Of a DNA stretch of 64,000 nucleotides, positions 7,954 through 16,902 are shown piece by piece. Each line of letters starts with the position of its first letter. Within the stretch, counting starts at the first letter, position 1. This DNA is from Aulosira sp. FACHB-615 (GTDB lineage: Bacteria; Cyanobacteriota; Cyanobacteriia; Cyanobacteriales; Nostocaceae), in NCBI RefSeq assembly GCF_014698045.1, contig NZ_JACJSE010000008.1:1-64000 (forward strand). Direction: 5' to 3'. The notes beneath the pieces were generated by a model. The model was not told where the DNA came from and ran no database searches. It worked only from the letters and a program-made list of their open reading frames with translations. A program made the position numbers and the translations under genes.

Positions 7954-10900
7954 ATGCAGCGAGTCCAGAAAAGTGGCGGGTTTAGTATCAGCGCCATCTC
8001 AATACGTCAACACATTGGTACGCTCATGCTTACCTTGGCAGTAATTATTATGGGTGTCTTTTTTATCGTTAAGCTGCCCGTAGATTTACTACCATCAATT
8101 ACCTATCCCCGGATTGGGGTGCGGATACAAGCACCAGGAATTTCCCCAGAAGTAGCAATTGATGAAGTCACCAAGCCTTTAGAAGAAGCTTTTTCTGCAA
8201 CTGAAGGTGTATTGCAAGTATTTTCCCAAACCCGTGAAGGGCAAATCAGTTTAGATTTATACTTTCAACCGGGAGGCAATATTGACCAAGCCTTAAACGA
8301 TGCGACAGCAGCCTTTAACCGCGCCAGAGGGACTTTACCAGATACCTTAGAATCACCACGCATATTCAAAGTAGATCCTTCCCAGTTACCTGTTTATGAA
8401 ATGGCACTAACTTCACCTGCTTTACAAGGTGTAGATTTACGTGTTTTTGCCGAAGAAGAACTCGCCCGTGAACTGGGTGTTGTTCCTGGGGTAGCTGGGG
8501 TAGATGTTTCGGGAGGAGTCCCGGAAGAAGTCAGAGTCAACATTGATTTAGACCGCCTACAAGCCTTGGGTGTAGGTTTAACCGATGTTTTAGATGAATT
8601 AAGAGACCGTAACCAAGATATTTCCGGCGGTCGTATTTTAGGGCAGAATTCTGAACCATTAACTCGGACTGTCGGGAGGTTTCGCAGTGCAGAAGAATTG
8701 CGTGATTTATCCTTTGAAGTATCTGCGGCTAATACGAGCAATACTCAGTCAACAGTTCCGCGTCGCCGCGTTTATCTGCGAGACTTTGCCGAAGTGATAG
8801 ACGGCTCAGAATTGCAAAGGGTTTTCGTTTCTTTGAATGGTGAACCAGCCGTCAGAATTAGTGTTCAAAAACAACCAGATGCTAATACCATCAACGTGGT
8901 TGATAATGTGAAAAAACGCCTAGAAGAACTGCGCCAGTCTGGCGTGATTCCTGAAGGAACAGTAATTACCGCAACTTTGGACGAATCAAAGTTTATTCGT
9001 AATTCTATTTCTAATGTTACAAGTTCGGGGTTAATTGGGACAGGGCTGGCAGCGATCGCAGTTCTCCTGTTTTTAGGTTCTCTACGGCAAACCTTTATCA
9101 TTGTCCTCGCTATCCCTCTAGCCACCCTCGCCGCAATTATCTTGATGGGGTTGTTTGGCTTATCCATCAACGTTTTTAGTTTGGGTGGTTTAGCCTTGGG
9201 TGTGGGTATTGTGGTGGATAATTCCATCGTGATGTTAGAGAATATTGCCGAAGGTGCGGGTATGACACCAGGCAAAAGTAACCGAAGCAAATTAAACCAG
9301 CAACAATTAATTAATCAATCAGAACAAAGTAGCCGCGAAGTCGAATCAGCCTTAATCGCTTCTACTAGTACCAACTTAGTCGCAGTATTACCATTTCTGC
9401 TGATTGGTGGATTTATCGCCCTGCTATTTAATGAATTAATTTTGACAATTAGCTTTTCCGTCGCAGCTTCGATTTTAATTGCCGTTACCGTTGTGCCGAT
9501 GATGGCATCTCGAATGCTGGGATGGAAATTTTCGAGCCGTTTGAGTGAATTTTGGCTGCTCAAAGAATTTAATCGCCGCTTTGATGCTGCCACCAGAGGA
9601 TATGGCGGCTTTTTAAGTATGATATTACGCTGGCGGATAGTTACAGTTGCGATCGCCCTCCTCTTATTCGGTGGCGGTAGTTTGTGGATGGCTCCCCAAA
9701 TTCCCCAAGAAATCCTCCCCAGAATTAATACCGGACAAGCTAACTTAAACGCTCAGTTTCCTCCGGGTACACCCTTGGAAACTAACATCAAAGTCATGAA
9801 TGCGGTAGATGAACTTCTTCGCAACCAACCAGAAACAGAATATATCTTTTCCACATCTGGCGGAGCCTTATTTGGCAACACCACCAACGCCAACCCTTTA
9901 CGCGGTACTAGCAACATTACCCTCAAACCTGGTACAAATGTCGAAGCTTATGTGGAACGAGTCACCCAAGAACTTGACAAACTAAACTTAGCCGGAATTC
10001 GCCTGCGCCTTTCACCCGGACAAGTGCGGGGTTTGATTCTCAATAACTCCCCTGTGCGTGGTGCAGACGTTGACGTAATTTTGCAAGGAAACGACCCAGA
10101 AACCTTACAACAAGCCGGTCGTCAAGTCTTAGCCGCCTTAGAAGAACAAGCTACCCTCGCCAGATTTCGTCCCGATGCCGATGAACGCCAGCCAGAAATT
10201 CAAATTCTGCCAGACTGGGAGCGCGTTTCTGCCTTGGGTTTAACCACTACAGATATTGGCGATACAATTCAAACTGCCCTAGAAGGTAGCGTTCCTACCC
10301 AATTACAACGCGGCAACCGCTTAGTTGATGTCCGCGTCAAGTTAAATGAAACAGATGTGCAAGCCCCATCTCAATTAGAAAGATTACCGTTATTTGTTGA
10401 TAATAATCACCAAGTCCGCTTAAGTGATGTTGCCAAAATTGTGGAAGGGCAAGCACCCGGAGAAATTCAGCGTATCAACCAGCGTCAAGTTGTTATCTTT
10501 GCTGGTAATTTAACCGAAGGTGCGAGTTTAAGCCAAGCCATAGAACAGGTGAGAAACGTAATTAATAATCTTGATTTACCAGAAGGTGTAAGTGTCTTAC
10601 CTAGCGCCGCCGCCGAATCAAATCAACAACTCCAAAGTTCACTGCAACTATTAGGTGGATTAGCAACATTTCTAGTATTTGTAGTCATGGCAGTGCAGTA
10701 CAATTCCCTGATCGACCCTTTGGTAATTATGTTTACCATTCCGTTAGCATTAGCTGGGGGAATTTTCGGTCTGTATATCACTCAAACTGCTATTGGTGCC
10801 ACTGTGATAGTTGGTGCTGTGTTACTGGTCGGTATTGTAGTGAACAATGCCATCATCATGGTTGAGTTAGCTAACCAACTTCGAGAAAAAGACAACATCG

Positions 10901-11187
10901 ACCGCAAAACAGCAATTTTACAAGCTGCACCTCAACGTTTACGTCCTGTACTCATGACCACCATTACCACCGTGTTAGGGATGTTTCCCTTAGCATTGGG
11001 AATTGGTGAAGGCGCAGAATTTTTACAACCCTTGGGCGTAGTTGTGTTTTCTGGCTTATCCTTAGCGACTGTATTAACGCTGTTTATTATTCCGTGTTTT
11101 TACACGCTGCTGCACGATATCTTAGATTTCGGATGGCTCAAGACAATACTCATCAAGTTTGATAAGTTGAAGAACAGGTATTATTAA
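7954..11187 (+). CDS. RND-family efflux permease, AcrB-like (HAE1 type)
   Basis: The ~1077-residue inner-membrane transporter has the usual twelve-helix plan: a first helix near LTLAVIIMGVFFIVKLPVDLLPSI (split here over two periodic segments), a large periplasmic loop, helices 2-6, a second loop and helices 8-12. The proton-relay helix 4 reads GVGIVVDNSIVMLENI, so the usual Asp-Asp pair is Asp-Asn. A hydrophilic insert of about 25-30 residues (from GAGMTPGKSNRSKLN) follows that helix. ATG 7954 is preferred, with GGAG 11 bases upstream; GTG 7942 is the alternative. No outer-membrane channel gene is adjacent, so a distant TolC homologue is presumed. The substrate cannot be read from the sequence. 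Confidence 0.9.
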   Translation: MQRVQKSGGFSISAISIRQHIGTLMLTLAVIIMGVFFIVKLPVDLLPSITYPRIGVRIQAPGISPEVAIDEVTKPLEEAFSATEGVLQVFSQTREGQISLDLYFQPGGNIDQALNDATAAFNRARGTLPDTLESPRIFKVDPSQLPVYEMALTSPALQGVDLRVFAEEELARELGVVPGVAGVDVSGGVPEEVRVNIDLDRLQALGVGLTDVLDELRDRNQDISGGRILGQNSEPLTRTVGRFRSAEELRDLSFEVSAANTSNTQSTVPRRRVYLRDFAEVIDGSELQRVFVSLNGEPAVRISVQKQPDANTINVVDNVKKRLEELRQSGVIPEGTVITATLDESKFIRNSISNVTSSGLIGTGLAAIAVLLFLGSLRQTFIIVLAIPLATLAAIILMGLFGLSINVFSLGGLALGVGIVVDNSIVMLENIAEGAGMTPGKSNRSKLNQQQLINQSEQSSREVESALIASTSTNLVAVLPFLLIGGFIALLFNELILTISFSVAASILIAVTVVPMMASRMLGWKFSSRLSEFWLLKEFNRRFDAATRGYGGFLSMILRWRIVTVAIALLLFGGGSLWMAPQIPQEILPRINTGQANLNAQFPPGTPLETNIKVMNAVDELLRNQPETEYIFSTSGGALFGNTTNANPLRGTSNITLKPGTNVEAYVERVTQELDKLNLAGIRLRLSPGQVRGLILNNSPVRGADVDVILQGNDPETLQQAGRQVLAALEEQATLARFRPDADERQPEIQILPDWERVSALGLTTTDIGDTIQTALEGSVPTQLQRGNRLVDVRVKLNETDVQAPSQLERLPLFVDNNHQVRLSDVAKIVEGQAPGEIQRINQRQVVIFAGNLTEGASLSQAIEQVRNVINNLDLPEGVSVLPSAAAESNQQLQSSLQLLGGLATFLVFVVMAVQYNSLIDPLVIMFTIPLALAGGIFGLYITQTAIGATVIVGAVLLVGIVVNNAIIMVELANQLREKDNIDRKTAILQAAPQRLRPVLMTTITTVLGMFPLALGIGEGAEFLQPLGVVVFSGLSLATVLTLFIIPCFYTLLHDILDFGWLKTILIKFDKLKNRYY

Positions 11188-11221
11188 TTTTGCCATCAGT
11201 CAAAGTTCGTTAATTCTCAGC

Positions 11222-11247
11222 TAGAGACGTTGTATACAACGTCTCTA
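11222..11247. repeat. Dispersed palindrome, TAGAGACGTTGTA family
   Basis: A perfect 26-base palindrome with half-site TAGAGACGTTGTA. Longer copies lie at 16849-16876 and 33549-33576. Here it sits between the convergent pump and glycosyltransferase genes, where it could terminate either transcript. Confidence 0.75.
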
Positions 11248-11291
11248 TAAAAATCGATAAATCGTATTTATATCCAGAAATTATCTATTAT

Positions 11292-12233
11292 TTAATAATA
11301 TAGAACAGATTTTGTGATCAGTTTATTTTGAAAATGTAAATTGCGGCAGAAAATAATAGTTAAGAGAATTTTCCAGACCATCAGCGAGAAAGCAGATTGA
11401 TAAAACATCCTCAGAAAGACTGCAAAATTTTTCTGCTTGAGTGCAACAAACGCCCAATGCAATATGAGATATTTTTTGATATCCTCCATCTTAGGAAGAT
11501 GATTATGATGATTTTTATGAACTAAAGGATAAATTTTCTCCTTGATTAAAATATTGGTATCTAATCTTTTCGATACGGCGAATTTATGATTATAAGCACC
11601 CGGCCAAATGGTGCGATAAGCTAGACATTGATTCAGAAAAATAGCATCACCAAATTGGACAATTCTCAGCCAAGAATCTATATCATCACAATTCGCATCA
11701 AGTTGGGAATCCCAACCACCTGTTTTACAGAAAGCATCACGGCTACAAGCAACTTGCACAGGTGTACCAAAAGGCAATAATTCCAACAGCATTCCGTAGT
11801 GAATATCCGCTTGAGGAACAGAAAAAGCCAACCCATGTCCAAGCTGAGGAGTGCGACTGAGTTCTACTTCATGTTCATTCACCTGAGCCGCAACACAAGA
11901 GCAAATCACCGCACTTGGACAAAAAGCGATCGCCTTTGCCATCTCTTCGATACAATTATCAGCTAGATAATCATCATCATCTAAAAACTTAATCCAGTCA
12001 CCACTGGCTTGTTTCACTCCTGCGTTTACCGTCGCTGCATGACCTTGATTTACCTGATTACGATGGTAAATTACTCTATCACCTAAGCTTTCTACGTAGA
12101 CTTGTGTGTCATCAGTGGAACAATCATCAGCTACAATTACTTCGCAAGGAATTGTCTGGTTGATGGCAGAATCAACGGCTCGACGCAGTAAGCTGACGCG
12201 GTTATAGGTAGTGATCACAATGCTAAATTTCAT
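11292..12233 (-). CDS. Family 2 glycosyltransferase
   Basis: The N-terminal half is a GT-A fold GT2 domain: FSIVITTYNRVSLLRRAVDS, then VIVADDCSTDDT, then the metal-binding DXD region GDWIKFLDDDDYL. The acceptor region (GAYNHKF, then a C-terminal part with hydrophobic helices) is not diagnostic. It probably adds a sugar to an envelope polysaccharide or a lipid-linked glycan. ATG 12233 (MKFSIV) is the likely start; ATG 12242 would add three residues. The gene stands alone and is convergent with the RND pump genes. Confidence 0.88.
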   Translation of the reverse strand: MKFSIVITTYNRVSLLRRAVDSAINQTIPCEVIVADDCSTDDTQVYVESLGDRVIYHRNQVNQGHAATVNAGVKQASGDWIKFLDDDDYLADNCIEEMAKAIAFCPSAVICSCVAAQVNEHEVELSRTPQLGHGLAFSVPQADIHYGMLLELLPFGTPVQVACSRDAFCKTGGWDSQLDANCDDIDSWLRIVQFGDAIFLNQCLAYRTIWPGAYNHKFAVSKRLDTNILIKEKIYPLVHKNHHNHLPKMEDIKKYLILHWAFVALKQKNFAVFLRMFYQSAFSLMVWKILLTIIFCRNLHFQNKLITKSVLYY

Positions 12234-12384
12234 AAACATCACACCTGTAGCAAAGCTTTATGCAATATAGCCTTCATTTTGGGATATGTCGGATCGGGTA
12301 AAATTTTAAATCTTAAATATTACTAGACTGAAAGTCGATTTTCGATTTATTATTGATGATTGTGGGTTTTTCAGCAGATAAGCT

Positions 12385-12747
12385 ATGAACGCTCAAGAGA
12401 TTATCCGCTCCATAGAAGCGGAACAATTAAAATCTAACTTGCCCGACATTTATGTGGGCGATACAGTCAAAGTCGGTGTGAAAATCAAAGAAGGCGACAA
12501 ATACCGCGTCCAACCCTACGAAGGCGTTGTGATTGCTAAACGCAATGGCGGTATTAACGAAACTATTACAGTTCGTCGTGTGTTTCAAGGAGTAGGTGTA
12601 GAGCGCGTATTTTTATTACATTCTCCACGCATTGACAGCATTAAAGTTGTCCGCCGTGGTAAAGTACGCCGTGCTAAACTTTACTACCTGCGCGATCGCG
12701 TTGGTAAAGCAACTCGGATCAAGCAACGCTTCGACCGTCCTTTGTAA
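12385..12747 (+). CDS. rplS: 50S ribosomal protein L19
   Basis: At 120 residues this matches L19 in length and sequence: IYVGDTVKVGVKIKEGDKYR, GVVIAKRNGGINETITVRR, then SIKVVRRGKVRRAKLYYLRD. L19 sits at the 30S-50S interface of the ribosome. The gene precedes tRNA-Trp and secE, an arrangement I associate with other cyanobacteria. Confidence 0.97.
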   Translation: MNAQEIIRSIEAEQLKSNLPDIYVGDTVKVGVKIKEGDKYRVQPYEGVVIAKRNGGINETITVRRVFQGVGVERVFLLHSPRIDSIKVVRRGKVRRAKLYYLRDRVGKATRIKQRFDRPL

Positions 12748-12784
12748 TTTTTTGCTCAGGGTATGAGAGAAATCTCAATTAACA

Positions 12785-12800
12785 AGCGGCTTTTGCCGCT
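12785..12800 (+). terminator. Small hairpin after rplS
   Basis: AGCGGC and GCCGCT flank TTTT (12785-12800), a stable short hairpin. There is no U-tract immediately after it, so it may be a processing or weak termination signal between rplS and tRNA-Trp. Confidence 0.35.
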
Positions 12801-12897
12801 AAGTTGCTTCCCCGACAAAAATCATGTACAATCAGAATCGCAATTGCGTTAAACTAAATAAAAGTTCAGCGCAATCACCGAATCAAAACCAACCTGT

Positions 12898-12970
12898 GCG
12901 CTCTTAGTTCAGTTGGTAGAACGCAGGTCTCCAAAACCTGATGTCGGGGGTTCAAGTCCTCCAGGGCGCG
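12898..12970 (+). tRNA. trnW: tRNA-Trp (CCA anticodon)
   Basis: The 73-base cloverleaf has acceptor arms GCGCTCT (12898-12904) and AGGGCGC (12963-12969) with discriminator G12970. The anticodon stem CAGGT/ACCTG frames loop CTCCAAA with anticodon CCA at 12931-12933, and the T-loop is GTTCAAGTC. The 3' CCA is not encoded. It lies directly upstream of secE. Confidence 0.97.
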
Positions 12971-13163
12971 CTCGCAAGCAAAAACAAAACCCGAAACAGT
13001 AGCACTTCTACCAGCAAAGTAGTTAGTGTTTACCATTTCGGGTATAATTGTTTTATACTTTAGAGAATTTTTGCTGCAAGTCAGCAGGCTGGAATCAAAG
13101 CTGTAAACCTGAAATTCAACCAAGCAGGATATAGCTGTACAAGAAACGGGGGGATAAACAACA

Positions 13164-13385
13164 GTGGCGAAAAAAAATGAAGCTGAAATGCCGGAAAACA
13201 CTGGCGGTCTAAACATCCAAAACTTTGTTCAAGGCACAAAAGAAGAACTTGAAAAAGTAGTTTGGCCAAGTCGCAGACAGCTAGTGAGCGAATCAGCAGC
13301 CGTGCTGTTAATGGTGACACTCTCCGCATCTTTGATTTATTTGGTGGATGGATTGTTTGCTTGGGCAGCAAAACAGGTGTTCTGA
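13164..13385 (+). CDS. secE: Preprotein translocase subunit SecE
   Basis: A 73-residue single-helix SecE: the conserved amphipathic segment (TKEELEKVVWPSRRQLVSES) precedes one membrane helix (AAVLLMVTLSASLIYLVDGL). SecE clamps SecY in the Sec translocon. The start is GTG 13164. The stop codon TGA (13383-13385) shares its last base with the nusG ATG, so the genes are coupled. Confidence 0.96.
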   Translation: MAKKNEAEMPENTGGLNIQNFVQGTKEELEKVVWPSRRQLVSESAAVLLMVTLSASLIYLVDGLFAWAAKQVF

Positions 13386-14017
13386 TGACTTTTGCAACAG
13401 ACGACCCACTTAACTCAAATTTGCAGTCAGAGGAAACAGCAGAAGCGGCGCTTAAAGAAGCGCGGTGGTATGCAGTACAAGTAGCCTCCGGCTGTGAAAA
13501 GCGCGTCAAAACCAACTTGGAACAACGCATCCAAACCTTTGACGTTGCCGACAAAATCATTCAAGTCGAAATTCCGCATACGCCAGCAGTCAAAATTCGG
13601 AAAGATGGCAGTCGCCAGCATACAGAAGAAAAAGTCTTTCCTGGCTATGTGCTAGTCAGAATGGTGCTGAATGATGATACATGGCAGGTAGTACGTAACA
13701 CCTCTCATGTGATCAACTTTGTCGGCGCAGAACAAAAACGTGGCAGTGCCAAAGGTCGTGGCCACGTTAAACCAGTACCTCTGAGTTACTCAGAAGTCGA
13801 GCGGATATTTAAACAAACCACCGAACAAGAGCCAGTCCTCAAAATTGACATGGCTACAGGTGATAAAATTGTCGTGCTTTCTGGCCCATTTAAGGACTTT
13901 GAAGGCGAGGTGATTGAAGTCAGTCCAGAGCGTAGTAAACTCAAAGCCTTGCTCTCGATTTTTGGCAGAGATACACCCGTTGAATTGGAATTCAATCAGG
14001 TAGAAAAACAGAGCTAA
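13385..14017 (+). CDS. nusG: Transcription elongation and antitermination factor NusG
   Basis: The 210-residue protein has the NGN domain (EARWYAVQVASGCEKRVKTN; EKVFPGYVLVRMVLNDDTW; VINFVGAEQKRG) and a C-terminal KOW domain (GDKIVVLSGPFKDFEGEVIE). NusG binds RNA polymerase and links transcription to ribosomes or Rho. I chose ATG 13385, which overlaps the secE stop, rather than an upstream in-frame start at 13262 that would lie inside secE. rplK follows after six bases. Confidence 0.96.
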   Translation: MTFATDDPLNSNLQSEETAEAALKEARWYAVQVASGCEKRVKTNLEQRIQTFDVADKIIQVEIPHTPAVKIRKDGSRQHTEEKVFPGYVLVRMVLNDDTWQVVRNTSHVINFVGAEQKRGSAKGRGHVKPVPLSYSEVERIFKQTTEQEPVLKIDMATGDKIVVLSGPFKDFEGEVIEVSPERSKLKALLSIFGRDTPVELEFNQVEKQS

Positions 14018-14023
14018 ATACAA

Positions 14024-14449
14024 ATGGCGAAAAAAGTAGTAGCGGTCATTAAACTGGCCCTGAATGCTGGAAAAGCCAACCCAGCACCACCAGTTGGCCC
14101 CGCATTGGGTCAACATGGTGTGAACATCATGATGTTCTGCAAAGAGTACAACGCCAAAACAGCCGATCAAGCTGGTATGGTTATCCCTGTAGAAATCTCC
14201 GTTTATGAAGACCGGAGTTTTACATTTGTACTCAAAACCCCACCAGCATCAGTATTGATTCGCAAAGCAGCGAAAATCGAAAGAGGTTCCAACGAACCCA
14301 ACAAAAAGAAAGTTGGTTCCATTACCAAAGCGCAATTGCGGGAAATTGCTCAAACCAAATTACCCGACCTCAACGCCAACGACATCGACGCGGCAATGAA
14401 CATTGTGGCCGGAACCGCTAAAAACATGGGCGTTACCATTACTGAATAG
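14024..14449 (+). CDS. rplK: 50S ribosomal protein L11
   Basis: The 141 residues match L11: VVAVIKLALNAGKANPAPPV, then GPALGQHGVNIMMFCKEYNA, the C-terminal RNA-binding domain, and the ending NIVAGTAKNMGVTITE. L11 forms the GTPase-associated centre with 23S rRNA. It is separated from nusG by six bases. Confidence 0.97.
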   Translation: MAKKVVAVIKLALNAGKANPAPPVGPALGQHGVNIMMFCKEYNAKTADQAGMVIPVEISVYEDRSFTFVLKTPPASVLIRKAAKIERGSNEPNKKKVGSITKAQLREIAQTKLPDLNANDIDAAMNIVAGTAKNMGVTITE

Positions 14450-14455
14450 TACAAG

Positions 14456-14483
14456 AAGGCAGGAGGCAGAAGGCAGAAGGAAA
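14456..14483. repeat. AAGGCAG heptamer array
   Basis: Four heptamers (AAGGCAG, GAGGCAG, AAGGCAG, AAGGAAA) lie just after the rplK stop, inside the rplK-rplA spacer. Confidence 0.65.
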
Positions 14484-14599
14484 GAATACAACTTCGCACT
14501 CAGCACGGGCTAAACGCCCCGCTACCGCTAACAGCACTCAGCACTTAAAAAACTATCGGGGGAGAAGCCAAGCTTCGCCATTGACCCCAGGAGAAAAAA

Positions 14600-15316
14600 A
14601 TGACAAAAAAAATATCACGTCGCTTGCGAGAACTGCAAGCAAAAGTAGAGGATAGGGACTACGCGCCCATAGAAGCTTTAACACTACTCAAAGAAACAGC
14701 AACAGCAAAATTCCCCGAAGCCGCCGAAGCGCATATCCGGCTGGGAATTGACCCCAAGTATACAGACCAACAGTTGCGGACAACGGTAGCACTACCCAAA
14801 GGCACAGGGCAAATTGTCAGGGTAGCAGTTATCGCTAGAGGTGAAAAAGTCACAGAAGCAACCAACGCTGGTGCTGATATTGTTGGTTCGGAAGAATTGA
14901 TTGACGAAATCCAAAAAGGGATGATGGATTTCGATAAACTCATTGCTACACCAGATGTCATGCCACAGGTAGCGAAACTAGGTAAATTATTAGGCCCCCG
15001 TGGTTTGATGCCATCCCCCAAAGGTGGTACAGTAACATTTGACATTGCAAGTGCGATCGCTGAATTCAAAGCTGGTAAATTAGAATTCCGGGCTGACCGT
15101 ACAGGTATTGTTCATGTTATGTTTGGTAAGGCAGGTTTCTCCCCAGAAGATTTGTTAGTAAACTTGAAGGCGTTACAAGAAACAATTGACCGTAACCGTC
15201 CTTCGGGAGCAAAAGGCCGCTATTGGCGAACCTTCTATGTATCTGCTACGATGGGGCCTGCAATTAAAGTTGACATCACCGCTTTACGGGATTTAAAACT
15301 GACCGAAGCTGCATAA
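14600..15316 (+). CDS. rplA: 50S ribosomal protein L1
   Basis: At 238 residues this is L1: LGIDPKYTDQQLRTTVALPK, GTGQIVRVAVIARGEK, then LGKLLGPRGLMPSPKGGTVT, a signature of the L1 stalk protein. L1 helps release deacylated tRNA from the E site and in other bacteria represses its own operon. A good ribosome binding site (AGGAG) lies at 14589-14593. Confidence 0.97.
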   Translation: MTKKISRRLRELQAKVEDRDYAPIEALTLLKETATAKFPEAAEAHIRLGIDPKYTDQQLRTTVALPKGTGQIVRVAVIARGEKVTEATNAGADIVGSEELIDEIQKGMMDFDKLIATPDVMPQVAKLGKLLGPRGLMPSPKGGTVTFDIASAIAEFKAGKLEFRADRTGIVHVMFGKAGFSPEDLLVNLKALQETIDRNRPSGAKGRYWRTFYVSATMGPAIKVDITALRDLKLTEAA

Positions 15317-15403
15317 GAAATGGGAATAGGGTTGAGGGGGTAGGAGAGCAAAACCCTACTCACTACTCCCAACTCACCACTCCCCTAAAACTAAATAGTT
15401 CAA

Positions 15404-15552
15404 ACCGGAGACAGCAGGTGCGAATAGCTTAATATCCTGCCGAGGTTAAAACTCTCACTGCCTGAAGTACTACCTACAAGGCGTAGACACTACAGCGTCA
15501 AGAGTTTTGCTGCGAAACCCCGGTTCAAAAAACTGGGGTTTATTGTTTTTGG
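15404..15552 (+). ncRNA. L10 leader (rplJL mRNA autoregulatory element)
   Basis: The rplA-rplJ spacer carries the L10-leader pattern: ...GGAGACAGCAGGTG (15408-15420), then TTAATATCCTGCCGAGGT (15429-15446), where CAGCAGG pairs with CCTGC. A stem follows, and then a terminator-like hairpin. In many bacteria the L10-L7/L12 complex binds this leader and represses rplJL. It sits in the expected position upstream of rplJ. The boundaries are approximate. Confidence 0.8.
15515..15550 (+). terminator. Hairpin at the end of the L10 leader (attenuator candidate)
   Basis: AAACCCCGGTT (15515-15525) pairs with AACTGGGGTTT (15531-15541) with one mismatch, followed by ATTGTTTTT. It could end rplK-rplA transcripts partially, setting the higher rplJL stoichiometry, or act as an L10-controlled attenuator. 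Confidence 0.6.
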
Positions 15553-15615
15553 TTGTTCAGAACTACAACACACAAGCAGGGAAATCGCTGATTTTGCCCT
15601 TGGAGGTGAAACAAG

Positions 15616-16155
15616 ATGGGTAGAACGTTAGAAAACAAACAAGAAATAGTAGCTGACCTCAAACAATCTTTGAGTGAGTCAACTTTAGCACTGGTAATTG
15701 AATACCAAGGGCTAACAGTTGCCGAAATCACAGATTTGCGGCGGCGGCTGCGTCCTACAGGCACTACTTGTAAGGTAACAAAAAATACCTTAATGGGTAT
15801 TGCCATTCAAGAAGACGAAAAATGGCAACCACTGTCTGAGTTGCTGAAAGGTTCTTCTGCCTTTTTATTAGTCAAAGAAGATTTCTCTTCAGCAATTAAG
15901 GCTTACCAAGACTTCCAAAAAGCCACCAAGAAAACCGAAATGCGTGGCGGTGTCATGGAAGGCCGTCTGCTGAAAGAAGCTGATGTCAAGGCTTTAGGAG
16001 ACTTGCCATCCAAAGAACAACTCATGGGTCAAATTGCTGGAGCTATCAACGCATTGGCTACCAAAATTGCTGTTGGTATCAACGAAGTTCCTGGTGGCTT
16101 GGCTCGTGCTTTGCAAGCTGTGGCTGAACAAGAACAAGGAAGCGCGGCTGAATAA
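15616..16155 (+). CDS. rplJ: 50S ribosomal protein L10
   Basis: The 179-residue protein matches L10: KQEIVADLKQSLSESTLALV, then YQGLTVAEITDLRRRLRPTG, and a C-terminal helix that carries L7/L12 dimers. It anchors the stalk to 23S rRNA. The ribosome binding site (GGAGG near 15602-15606) is close to consensus. Confidence 0.97.
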   Translation: MGRTLENKQEIVADLKQSLSESTLALVIEYQGLTVAEITDLRRRLRPTGTTCKVTKNTLMGIAIQEDEKWQPLSELLKGSSAFLLVKEDFSSAIKAYQDFQKATKKTEMRGGVMEGRLLKEADVKALGDLPSKEQLMGQIAGAINALATKIAVGINEVPGGLARALQAVAEQEQGSAAE

Positions 16156-16183
16156 AGTATGAAGTATGAAGTATGAAGTGTGA
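16156..16183. repeat. AGTATGA heptamer array after rplJ
   Basis: Three perfect AGTATGA units and one AGTGTGA start directly after the rplJ stop codon. Confidence 0.7.
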
Positions 16184-16272
16184 AATAAGCCGATTATTCA
16201 AAAATGGCTTATTTACTGATTTTTTTCATTCTTTAGACTTCTTTAGTCAAGAGTCAATAGTCAGTGGTAATC

Positions 16273-16300
16273 ACAAATGACAAATGACAAATGACAAATT
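16273..16300. repeat. ACAAATG heptamer array before rplL
   Basis: Three ACAAATG units and one ACAAATT lie 30 bases upstream of rplL. A second, different heptamer array thus shares the same short spacer as the one at 16156. Confidence 0.7.
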
Positions 16301-16329
16301 AACTAATCAAACATTACGGAGTTACATCA

Positions 16330-16716
16330 ATGTCTGCAACAACCGATAACATTTTAGAACAGTTGAAATCCTTGACCTTACTAGAAGCTGCTGAATTAGT
16401 TAAGCAAATTGAAGAAGCTTTTGGTGTAAGTGCTGCTGCTCCCGTTGGTGTAGCTGTTGCGGCTCCTACTGGTGCTGTTGCTGCTGAACCTGTTGAAGAA
16501 AAAACAGAGTTCGACGTAATTCTGGAATCTGTTCCTGCTGATAAGAAGATTGCCGTACTGAAGATTGTACGTGAGTTGACTGGTCTAGGCTTGAAAGAAG
16601 CTAAAGACTTGGTAGAAGCTGCTCCTAAGCCAATCAAAGAAGCGATCGCTAAAGAAGCTGCTGAAGATGCTAAGAAACGGATTGAAGAAGCTGGCGGTAA
16701 AGTTACCGTTAAATAG
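16330..16716 (+). CDS. rplL: 50S ribosomal protein L7/L12
   Basis: The 128 residues contain the N-terminal dimerisation helices (ILEQLKSLTLLEAAELVKQI), an Ala/Val/Pro-rich hinge and the factor-binding C-terminal domain (EFDVILESVPADKKIAVLKI; LGLKEAKDLVEAAPKPIKE). L7/L12 recruits translational GTPases. It is the last gene of the block and is followed by a terminator. Confidence 0.97.
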   Translation: MSATTDNILEQLKSLTLLEAAELVKQIEEAFGVSAAAPVGVAVAAPTGAVAAEPVEEKTEFDVILESVPADKKIAVLKIVRELTGLGLKEAKDLVEAAPKPIKEAIAKEAAEDAKKRIEEAGGKVTVK

Positions 16717-16743
16717 TTCCAGTTTCAATACTTGTTTTTAACT

Positions 16744-16770
16744 AAGAAGCCTAAATAGGCTTCTTTTTTG
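16744..16770 (+). terminator. Rho-independent terminator of the ribosomal protein block
   Basis: AAGAAGCCT (16744-16752) pairs with AGGCTTCTT (16757-16765), followed by TTTTTG. Position and U-tract are canonical. Confidence 0.85.
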
Positions 16771-16848
16771 TATTGTTATTCATTATTTTTCTAGCCATAG
16801 CCACAGCAGTTATACCAATTTTATGAGAGGCTGCACTATAGAAATCCT

Positions 16849-16876
16849 GTAGAGATGTTGTACACAACGTCTCTAC
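16849..16876. repeat. Dispersed palindrome, GTAGAGACGTTGTA family (imperfect copy)
   Basis: This is a 28-base palindrome with two base differences from the copy at 33549-33576. It lies at the 3' side of the convergent rplL and GGDEF genes. Confidence 0.75.
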
Positions 16877-16902
16877 AAAAACTGTTAATGCTGTCCCCTA
16901 CT

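Noticed and set aside
13262..13384. Upstream extension of the nusG frame
   Set aside because: It lies inside secE and ATG 13385 gives the family start, so the extension is not used.
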